NCBI RefSeq assembly: GCF_018371055.1
Contig: NZ_JAGYZD010000118.1
Span: 1-5,325, forward strand
Source of the DNA: Finegoldia magna
Lineage (GTDB): Bacteria > Bacillota > Clostridia > Tissierellales > Peptoniphilaceae
Direction of reading: 5' to 3'
DNA length: 5,325 nt
The notes beneath the pieces are model-generated. The model made no database searches. It was not told the origin of the DNA and was given only the letters and a program-made list of their open reading frames with translations. How positions within the stretch are numbered: the stretch's first letter is position 1; every line of letters starts with the position of its first letter. This document shows, in pieces, positions 1 to 5,323 of the stretch. A program made the translations under genes and the position numbers.

Positions 1-1
1 A

Positions 2-3000
2 GAGCATTTTATTAGAGGTATCTTAAACTCTAAGAGAAATGACGCTAAGGGTATAAAATCTTCTAAGCTAAAAGTTATGGGAGATTTGAAATGGGATGGC
101 CTTATTTACAATCCTAGAGGAAGAGAAGAAGGCGCTAATGATGATAATAATAACCAAGACTTGGAAACAAAACTTAGGGGTCAATTTGAACCAATAGCAG
201 AAGGCCAATATTTCTATAAATTCAAATATAGATTAACAAAAGATTATCCATGGCAAGTTTCTTATATACCAGTAAAAATTGACAATACAGCTCCAAAAAT
301 TGTCGATGTTGATTTCTCTAATCCAGACAAAATCAAATTAATAGCAAAAGATACCTACCACAAGGTAAAAGATAAGTACAAAAACGAAACCTTGTTTGTA
401 AGAGATCAAAAGAACCATCCAGATAAATTTGAAGAAGTAGCCAACGAAGTATGGTATGCAGGTGCAGCTATAGTTGACGAGAATGGCGATGTTGAAAGAA
501 ACCTTGATGTTAAATATGCAGGAGAAGGCGAAGGTAGAAATAGAAAGCTTGATAAAAATGGAAATACTATCTATGAAATTAGCGGAGCTGGAGATTTAAG
601 GGGAAAAATCATCGAAGTAATCGCCCTAGATGGTGCAAGTAACTTCACCAAAATCCATAGGATTAAATTTGATAATAAAGCTGATGCAAAAGGAATGATT
701 TCTTATTACCTAGTAGATCCTGACCAAGATTTTTCTAATTACAAAAAACTAGGAGAAATTTCCGAAGATAAACTCAAAAATGCAAAGAGTACAGAAGTCG
801 TAGATAAAGTAGAAGAAAAGAAAGACAGGGTAGAGGAAAATACTATCGAAGAAGCTTCAAGACTTGAGCTAGACAAAGAAATCTCTACAGTAAGAAATTT
901 TGAAAATAAAGACCTAAAGAAACTAATTAAAAAGAAATATAAGCAAGAAGACGACTATGTAAATGGTGGAAAAAGAACAGTAGAACTTGATTATCAATAT
1001 GATGAAAATGGAAATATAAAAGCCTATGAAGATGGAAGTGCTCTAGAATATGAAACTGAGAAACTTGATGATGTTAAATCAAAGGTTGGTGGAGTATTAA
1101 GCCCATCTAAGGATGGTCATTTTGAAATTCTTGGAAGAGTAAGTAATGTATCAAAAGATGCTAAGGCTTACTATGGTAATGACTTTAAATTAATAGAAAT
1201 TAAGGCAAGTAAATACGACCCACAAACAAAAACTCTAACCTTTGACTTATTTGCAAACACAAATGATGTAGTTGATGGTCTATCCTTTACAGGAGATATG
1301 AACATTATCGTAAAAGATAAGGATCAAACAAAAGCTAAAACTATAATAAGGATGCCAGAAAAGAAGGATGAAGCAGAGGAAGCTTCACCATATGCTTCAA
1401 GCTACGGAAATATTATCGAACTAGGTGAAGGTGAGCTTACAAAACAAAAACCACAAGATCCAAGCAAGATGGATACAAACAAGATGTTCTTCGATCAAGA
1501 AAAGGGTCAATATGTATTAAATGATAATATGATTGTAAGAAAGGGATATGCCCTAAGAGTTACTACATTTAACCCAGGAAAAACTGACATGCTCGATGGC
1601 AATGGAGTTTATAGCAAGGCAGATATAGAAAAAATCCAAAAGACTGCCCCTAACATCAAGGTCCTATCACAAAAAACAATCTACTGTGATAGTAGAAATG
1701 TTCAAGATGGAAGAAGCGCTCAATCGGTTCTTATGTCAGCATTGGATGGTTTTAATATAGTTAGATACCAAGTATTCAAATTCAAAACTAATGATAAGGG
1801 AGAGGCTATAGATAAGGATGGAAAGCTTGTAGATGATCCTTCTAAACTAGTTCTTCTTGGCAAAGATGGCAAGGAATATATCGGAGATGATAAATCAAAC
1901 GTTGAAGCCATTAAAGAAGACGGTGCAATGCTATTTATCGATACAAAGCCTGTGAATCTATCAATGGATAAAAATTACTTTAATCCTTCTAAATCTAATA
2001 AGATTTACGTAAGAAATCCAGAATTTTATCTAAAAGGAAAAATTTCTGATAAAGGTGGATTTAACTGGGAAATGAGAGTTAATGAGTCAGTTGTAGATAA
2101 TTATTTAATATATGGTGATTTACACATTGACAATACAAGAGACTTTAATATAAAACTTGATGTAAAAGATGGGGATATCATGGATTGGGGAATGAAAGAT
2201 TATAAGGCAAATGGATTCCCAGATGAAGTTAAAGATATGGACGGAAATGTATTCTTAAAAACAGGTTATTCTTCAATGAACGCAAAGGCGGTAGGAGTTC
2301 ACTATCAATTCTTATATGATAATGTAAAACCTACAGTTGAGATGAGCGAAGATGGTAAAATATCTATTGAATATGCAAAAAATAAATTTATTAAATTTAA
2401 CATATTTGATAAAAGAAATAATAACAAAGATGGAGAAATACAAGAACAACACATCTATGTAAATGGAAAAGAATACAAATCACTAGATGATATTAAAGAC
2501 ATCAAAGATAGTGAATTAAAAATCAAATTTGTAGTAAAAGACTTTGCAAGAAATACTACAGTAAAAGAATTTAACTTAGACAAAAATACTGGAACGGTAG
2601 AGCTTATCAAGCCAGAAAAAGTCAAGCTTACTATAGATAATAAGGAAAATGAACTAGTAAAAGGTGAAGATTTCGTTCTTCCAGCTTATAATGGAGAAGT
2701 AGCAGAAGGATATCAATTTGATGGCTGGGAAATTTCAGGAGTAAAGGACAAAAAAGAATCAGGTTATGTTTTGTTCGTAACAAAAGAAACAACAATAAAG
2801 CCAACTTTTAAGAAAATTAAGGTAAAAGAACAAGAAGAAAACAAACCTACATTCGATATTAATAAGAAAAAGGAAACGTCTCAAGAAAATACTTGCCAAC
2901 CAAAAGAAACAGAAGATTCAACAGACGTATCAAGTGACGATAATTCAAATCAATCGGATTTAGCTAATGATACTGAAGTTAAAATTTCTGATGATAAAAA

Positions 3001-3253
3001 AAATAGCTCTGAAACAAATGAAAAAGACTCCGTTACAACAGTTGAAATCAACAAGACTACTGACAAAACAAATTCACCTAATAAAATTGATAAAAGCAGA
3101 AATATTAAAGGTAATGCGATTAGAAAAAATCAGCATATATTACCAAAAGCTGGGAATATTAGCGAAATCTTAATGATGTCGGCAGCAGGATTTATGTCAG
3201 TAGCAGGTGCATTCTTTGGATTTAAGAAAAAAGACAAAAACGAAGAGAAATAA
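2..3253 (+). CDS. C-terminal part of a large cell-wall-anchored S8 subtilase-like surface protein (5' partial)
   Basis: The reading frame has no stop from base 2, so the protein enters from outside the window. The first in-window ATG (77) is internal and is used here only for numbering (1-1058). Residues 1-200, with WDG near 6-8, EGQYFYKFKY at 42-51, VKIDNTAPKI at 66-75 and VIALDGASNFTKI at 181-193, match the Fn3-like domain following the catalytic domain of lactocepin, C5a-peptidase and SpyCEP-type envelope proteases. A charged, probably helical stretch (about 228-293) is followed by a beta-rich stalk (about 300-845) with many DxDG/DxNG turns. Next come an InlB/Flg_new-like module (about 848-913, with GYQFDGW), a Lys/Ser/Thr/Asp/Asn-rich wall-spanning linker (914-1021) and an LPKAG sorting signal. 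The stop is tandem (TAA TAG). No Asp/His/Ser catalytic motif lies in the window, so protease activity is inferred from the tail architecture. It could be another adhesin sharing that tail. The anchor call is firm; the protease call is likely. Confidence 0.85.
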   Translation, partial: EHFIRGILNSKRNDAKGIKSSKLKVMGDLKWDGLIYNPRGREEGANDDNNNQDLETKLRGQFEPIAEGQYFYKFKYRLTKDYPWQVSYIPVKIDNTAPKIVDVDFSNPDKIKLIAKDTYHKVKDKYKNETLFVRDQKNHPDKFEEVANEVWYAGAAIVDENGDVERNLDVKYAGEGEGRNRKLDKNGNTIYEISGAGDLRGKIIEVIALDGASNFTKIHRIKFDNKADAKGMISYYLVDPDQDFSNYKKLGEISEDKLKNAKSTEVVDKVEEKKDRVEENTIEEASRLELDKEISTVRNFENKDLKKLIKKKYKQEDDYVNGGKRTVELDYQYDENGNIKAYEDGSALEYETEKLDDVKSKVGGVLSPSKDGHFEILGRVSNVSKDAKAYYGNDFKLIEIKASKYDPQTKTLTFDLFANTNDVVDGLSFTGDMNIIVKDKDQTKAKTIIRMPEKKDEAEEASPYASSYGNIIELGEGELTKQKPQDPSKMDTNKMFFDQEKGQYVLNDNMIVRKGYALRVTTFNPGKTDMLDGNGVYSKADIEKIQKTAPNIKVLSQKTIYCDSRNVQDGRSAQSVLMSALDGFNIVRYQVFKFKTNDKGEAIDKDGKLVDDPSKLVLLGKDGKEYIGDDKSNVEAIKEDGAMLFIDTKPVNLSMDKNYFNPSKSNKIYVRNPEFYLKGKISDKGGFNWEMRVNESVVDNYLIYGDLHIDNTRDFNIKLDVKDGDIMDWGMKDYKANGFPDEVKDMDGNVFLKTGYSSMNAKAVGVHYQFLYDNVKPTVEMSEDGKISIEYAKNKFIKFNIFDKRNNNKDGEIQEQHIYVNGKEYKSLDDIKDIKDSELKIKFVVKDFARNTTVKEFNLDKNTGTVELIKPEKVKLTIDNKENELVKGEDFVLPAYNGEVAEGYQFDGWEISGVKDKKESGYVLFVTKETTIKPTFKKIKVKEQEENKPTFDINKKKETSQENTCQPKETEDSTDVSSDDNSNQSDLANDTEVKISDDKKNSSETNEKDSVTTVEINKTTDKTNSPNKIDKSRNIKGNAIRKNQHILPKAGNISEILMMSAAGFMSVAGAFFGFKKKDKNEEK
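3140..3250 (+). other. LPxxG-type cell-wall sorting signal (LPKAG variant)
   Basis: The last 37 residues have the three parts of a sortase substrate: LPKAG (codons 3140-3154), a hydrophobic segment of about 20 residues rich in Met, Ala, Gly and Phe, and a charged tail, KKKDKNEEK. Sortase A family enzymes usually cut between Thr and Gly of LPXTG; here Ala replaces Thr. The low-complexity linker just before it is typical of a wall-spanning region. The protein should end up covalently linked to peptidoglycan. No sortase gene is in the window. Confidence 0.9.
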
Positions 3254-3327
3254 TAGTATAGCAATACAAAAGTTTTAGTTTTTAAGATTAAAAGAGTGTG
3301 AGATAATTTGCGTATCAACTCTTAACA
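3254..3327. other. Short spacer between the surface-protein gene and the IS256-family element
   Basis: This 74-base AT-rich gap holds a second in-frame stop (3254-3256) and the IS-end-like sequence described separately. I see no strong rho-independent terminator: the only inverted repeat (AAGAGT 3292-3297 / ACTCTT 3318-3323) has no T-run after it. Transcription of the surface-protein gene could therefore run into the IS element. Confidence 0.6.
3294..3323 (+). repeat. Degenerate extra copy of the IS256-type left end
   Basis: Bases 3297-3315 match the core of the true left end (3333-3351) at 16 of 19 positions, in the same orientation and offset by 36 bases. The matching core reads TGTGARATARTTTGYGTAT. 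Bases CA.CTC after the core resemble the right end better than the left. A 6-bp inverted repeat (AAGAGT/ACTCTT) brackets it. It may be the stump of an older related element or an extra transposase binding site. The similarity is visible by eye, but the origin is inferred. Confidence 0.5.
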
Positions 3328-3365
3328 GAGACTGTGAAATAGTTTGTGTATAGAATCCTCCTGAT
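3328..3365 (+). repeat. Left terminal inverted repeat of the IS256-family element
   Basis: Aligned without gaps to the reverse complement of 4840-4877, 27 of 38 positions match. The best blocks are TGTGAAA (3333-3339), TTTGTGTAT (3343-3351) and TCCTCCT (3356-3362). The inner block is also the 5' arm of the hairpin that covers the ribosome binding site, so the same bases serve as transposase end and anti-Shine-Dalgarno. Confidence 0.8.
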
Positions 3366-3370
3366 ATAAT
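3343..3370 (+). promoter_or_regulatory. Probable transposase promoter overlapping the left inverted repeat
   Basis: A perfect TATAAT -10 box lies at 3365-3370. The best -35 candidates are weak (TTTGTG at 3343-3348 with a 16-base spacer, or TTGTGT at 3344-3349 with 15) and fall inside the inverted repeat. Initiation 6-8 bases after the -10 box would fall near 3376-3378. The RNA would then start inside the 3' arm of the hairpin and keep the Shine-Dalgarno sequence free. The call rests on the -10 box. Confidence 0.5.
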
Positions 3371-3386
3371 AATAATCAGGAGGATT
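3354..3386 (+). promoter_or_regulatory. Hairpin sequestering the transposase ribosome binding site
   Basis: AATCCTCCTGAT (3354-3365) and ATCAGGAGGATT (3375-3386) form a perfect 12-bp inverted repeat with a 9-base loop. The Shine-Dalgarno AGGAGG (3378-3383) lies wholly in the 3' arm. RNA entering from upstream contains both arms and should hide the site, whereas RNA from the internal -10 box lacks the 5' arm. IS10 and IS50 use the same principle of silencing read-through mRNA. The structure is plain in the sequence; the function is inferred. Confidence 0.7.
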
Positions 3387-3391
3387 TTAAA

Positions 3392-4670
3392 ATTCCAAGA
3401 AAAAGACCAGAAACAAGACTCAACAAAATATCTAAGATGTTAATCGAAGAGTATCAACCAGAAACAGTACAAGATCTTCAAGAAGCTTTGAAAGCTCTTC
3501 TAGGCGACACAATGGAGCAAATGTTAAAAGCAGAGTTAGATGAACATCTAGATTATGAATATGGTGAAAAACCACTGTCATTAAACACAAGAAATGGCTC
3601 AAGCAAAAAAACAGTTAAATCATCCTATGGAAACATAGACCTAAACATCCCACGAGACAGAGAAGGATCCTTTGAACCACAAGCATTGAAAAAATATCAA
3701 AAAGACATATCAAACATAGAAAACCAAATAATATCTATGTATGCAAAAGGAATACCCTCGCCTAATAATATCATAAACTCATTTCATTCGTTGGATATTA
3801 TTGGCTGGGGAAGGCCCTGACAACAAGAGACATATCAACACACATAAAAGAAATCTATGGATTTGAAATATCAGAATCCATGGTAAGCAAAATAACAAAT
3901 AAAATACTACCAACTATTGAAGAATGGCAAAATAGGCCACTAGAAAAAGTATATCCATTTGTATTTTTAGATGCAATACACTATCATGTAAGAGAAAATA
4001 ACATAGTAGTAAAAAAGCAGTATATATAGCACTAGGATACAATACCGAAGGATACAAAGAAATCCTTGGAATGTGGGTTGGAGAAAATGAATCAAGTAAA
4101 TACTGGCTATTGGTATTAAATCAATTAAAAGAACGAGGATTAGAAGATATATTAATAGTTTCAACAGATAATTTATCAGGATTTAGCCAAGCAATAGAAA
4201 GTGTATATCCAAAAACAGAAATTCAAAAATGCATAATTCATCAAATAAGAAATTCAACAAAATTCGTATCATATAGAGATATAAAAGATCTAATGAAAGA
4301 CTTAAAAACAGTATACAAAGCATTAACAGAAAAACTAATACTAAGTAATATAGATATATTTGAAGAAAAATGGGGCAAAAAATACCCAATGTGTGTAAAT
4401 TCATGGAGAAACAATTGGGCTGAATTAGCAACATATTTCAAATATCCAAAAGGAATAAGAAAACTAATATATACAACAAATAGCATAGAAAATTTTAATA
4501 GACGACTTAGAAAAGTAACAAAAAACAAAACAATATTTCCAAGCGACTACGCCCTACAAAAAATCTTGTATCTAGCAATGGTAGATGCTTCAAGTAAATG
4601 GACGAGTAGAATAAGAGGATGGGATCAAATATTGTCACAACTATCAATATTTTTTGAAGGTAGAATCTAA
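3392..4670 (+). pseudogene. IS256-family transposase, broken by a palindromic insert and a one-base deletion
   Basis: This encodes a Mutator-type DDE transposase for cut-and-paste or copy-out movement of the IS. The reading frame is in three pieces. Piece one (3392-3753) starts at ATT 3392, giving a family-like (M)PRKRPETRLNKISK, with AGGAGG 8 bases upstream; ATG 3437 would drop 15 conserved residues. It carries ELDEHL and LNIPRDR and runs to SMYAKG. An insert of about 65 bp then moves the frame and ends translation at 3818-3820. Piece two (about 3819-4011) reads TTRDIS through VFLDAIHYHV with the first catalytic Asp (3970-3972). One A is missing from 4011-4016 (expected VVKKAVYIALG). Piece three runs to 4670 with STDNLSGF (second Asp, 4167-4169), the C..H motif KCIIHQIRN and NSIENFNRR (catalytic Glu, 4488-4490). 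The repaired protein would be 404 residues, normal for the family. The catalytic triad is intact, so decay looks recent. Confidence 0.9.
3754..3818. repeat. Palindromic insert of 62-65 bp inside the transposase (MITE- or REP-like)
   Basis: Family transposases read KGMTTRDIS across this point; here the Gly and Thr codons are separated by about 62-65 extra bases. Bases 3755-3772 and 3794-3810 form a long stem: CCC with GGG, a T-G wobble, one C-T mismatch, GCC with GGC, one bulged T (3763), then AATAATATC with GATATTATT. The loop (3773-3793) contains a further AAC/GTT pairing. The tail AAGGCCCT on the right is unpaired, and CCCT occurs at both ends (3755-3758 and 3815-3818). The GC-rich arm tips differ from the AT-rich host gene. 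I do not recognise the family and found no second copy in this window. Confidence 0.65.
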
Positions 4671-4839
4671 ATTTTGCCATAAAGATAATAAAAAATTCAA
4701 TTAGGCAAAAAAGGGAGATTTTGAAAAATCTTGACCTTTTAGTTTAATTGTGCCAAAATTATGTTACAAATATCTGAACTTTCAGATTTTAGTAATAAAA
4801 GTATATTTAAAAAAAATAAAAAATATCAGCTCACAACCT
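4671..4839 (+). other. Structured non-coding 3' region of the IS256-family element
   Basis: No gene is seen between the transposase stop and the right inverted repeat. The region is dense in inverted repeats. A nested stem has CAATTA (4698-4703) with TAATTG (4745-4750), AAAAGG (4709-4714) with CCTTTT (4735-4740), and AGATTT (4716-4721) with AAATCT (4726-4731) around the loop TGAA. An outer pairing links AATTTTG (4670-4676) with CAAAATT (4754-4760). TTTTGCC (4672-4678) could instead pair with GGCAAAA (4704-4710), which excludes the outer and upper pairings. A separate hairpin lies at 4772-4787. It could be an mRNA 3' structure, a small RNA, or a folded DNA end. No function is shown. Confidence 0.5.
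4772..4790 (+). terminator. Weak candidate terminator downstream of the transposase
   Basis: ATCTGAA (4772-4778) and TTCAGAT (4781-4787) form a 7-bp inverted repeat with a two-base centre, in practice a shorter stem with a slightly larger loop, followed by TTTT (4787-4790). The stem is AT-rich and the T-run is short, so termination would be inefficient. It is the only hairpin-plus-T arrangement facing the + direction after the gene. Confidence 0.35.
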
Positions 4840-4856
4840 ATAAGGAGGAGCTGATA
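4809..4856 (-). terminator. Rho-independent terminator facing into the IS256 right end
   Basis: On the minus strand, TATCAGCTC (4856-4848) pairs perfectly with GAGCTGATA (4832-4824) around a 15-base loop. It is followed by six T, one A and eight T (4823-4809). This is a classic intrinsic terminator for transcripts coming from the right, that is from the IS3 fragment. Its outer arm lies in the right inverted repeat. It would keep antisense RNA out of the transposase gene. Confidence 0.7.
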
Positions 4857-4877
4857 CACAAAACTTTTCACATACCC
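4840..4877 (-). repeat. Right terminal inverted repeat of the IS256-family element
   Basis: The reverse complement aligns with 3328-3365 at 27 of 38 positions, including TGTGAAA, TTTGTGTAT and TCCTCCT. The mismatches cluster at 3340-3342 and 3352-3355 of the left end. The stem-forming bases differ on each side, yet each end still forms its own hairpin. Immediately beyond the end (from 4882) the minus strand reads as IS3-family orfB. Confidence 0.8.
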
Positions 4878-4881
4878 TACC

Positions 4882-5323
4882 TATGTCAGTTGTAATTTGT
4901 GTGTATGGTTTTTCTACTTTAAAGTTTCTTTTTATTTTGTTGTCTGCTATTTTTCCTACTTGTCCTTTGTAGGATGAGTATTTTCTTGATTTTCTTGAAA
5001 AATTTTTTATTTGAAGTTTTAGTTTTTTGAACTAATCTTTGTACTTTCTTTTTGTTTATTTTTAGTCCTAATCTTTTTAACATCGCAGTTATTCTTCTGT
5101 ATCCATAGTTTGGATTTTCTTTTCTAATTTTGAGTATTTTGTTTTCTATTTCGATATCTTTATTTGGTCTATTTAAGCGTTTTTGCCAATACATATATGT
5201 TGATTTTGGAAGATTGAAGTATTTTAACAAGTCTTTTAATTTGTATTTACTTCTTAAAAGACCGATTGTTTCAGTAATTGTCTTATTTCTGCATCTGTCA
5301 TTTGAGATAATTCTATCTTTTTT
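4882..5323 (-). pseudogene. IS3-family OrfB transposase, N-terminal half, frameshifted and truncated
   Basis: The integrase-type transposase reads on the minus strand in the -1 frame after the slippery site (from 5323), with no stop through SKYKLKDLLKYFNLPKSTYMYW. TTG 5230-5228 is an internal start candidate. An HTH_21-type segment follows (NPNYGYRRITAML, INKKKVQRLVQK). At the A-tract 5023-5028 there is one A too many, and the raw frame then ends at 4919-4921. Removing one A restores LKLQIKNFSRKSRKYSSYKGQVGKIADNKIKRNF and KPYTQITTDI, which is family sequence up to the first catalytic Asp (4887-4885). The next codon (ATA, 4884-4882) is the last one belonging to orfB; after it comes the IS256 end. 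The product cannot be active: the rest of the DDE domain is missing. Confidence 0.88.

Larger units (their letters stand above)
3328..4877 (+). mobile_element. IS256-family insertion sequence, degenerate, probably not autonomous
   Basis: The element is bounded by imperfect inverted ends and carries one transposase gene (now a pseudogene) on the + strand. The total is about 1.55 kb; subtracting the internal insert gives about 1.49 kb, near the upper end for the family. The outer limits were set by aligning the two ends (GAG at 3328, GGG on the minus strand at 4877) and may be off by a few bases. No 8-9 bp target duplication is visible: the left flank reads CTCTTAACA and the right flank TACCTATGT. 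The right end interrupts an IS3-family orfB. The left end has its own promoter and a translation-blocking hairpin, and the right end has a structured untranslated region. Confidence 0.85.

Noticed and set aside
77..79. ATG at 77 as the start of the surface protein
   Set aside because: The frame is open from base 2 with sequence that continues the Fn3-like domain, and no ribosome binding site precedes this ATG. It is internal to a longer gene.
1720..1911. 63-codon open frame on the minus strand inside the surface-protein gene
   Set aside because: It lies wholly opposite a well-supported coding region, has no recognisable family features and no convincing start signal. It is a shadow frame.
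2967..3173. 68-codon + strand frame overlapping the wall-spanning linker
   Set aside because: It is an alternate frame of A-rich, low-complexity coding sequence with no ribosome binding site, so it is a composition artefact.
3130..3318. Hydrophobic 62-codon minus-strand frame opposite the sorting signal
   Set aside because: The hydrophobic look is the antisense of the anchor region and T-rich DNA. There is no start signal or family match.
3355..3386. Left-end hairpin as a terminator of the surface-protein gene
   Set aside because: Only four T follow the stem and the 3' arm is exactly the Shine-Dalgarno of the next gene. Weak termination is possible, but ribosome-site capture explains it better.
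3967..4528. Several hydrophobic minus-strand frames opposite the transposase (3967-4164, 4183-4434, 4241-4528)
   Set aside because: They overlap each other and lie opposite clear transposase sequence with the catalytic motifs. Leu/Ile-rich products are expected from the antisense of A-rich codons.
4890..4908. TTGTAATTTGTGTGTAT as another IS256-type end repeat beyond the right end
   Set aside because: It resembles the core by eye, but on the minus strand it encodes the conserved KPYTQITT of IS3 orfB, so the resemblance is coincidental.
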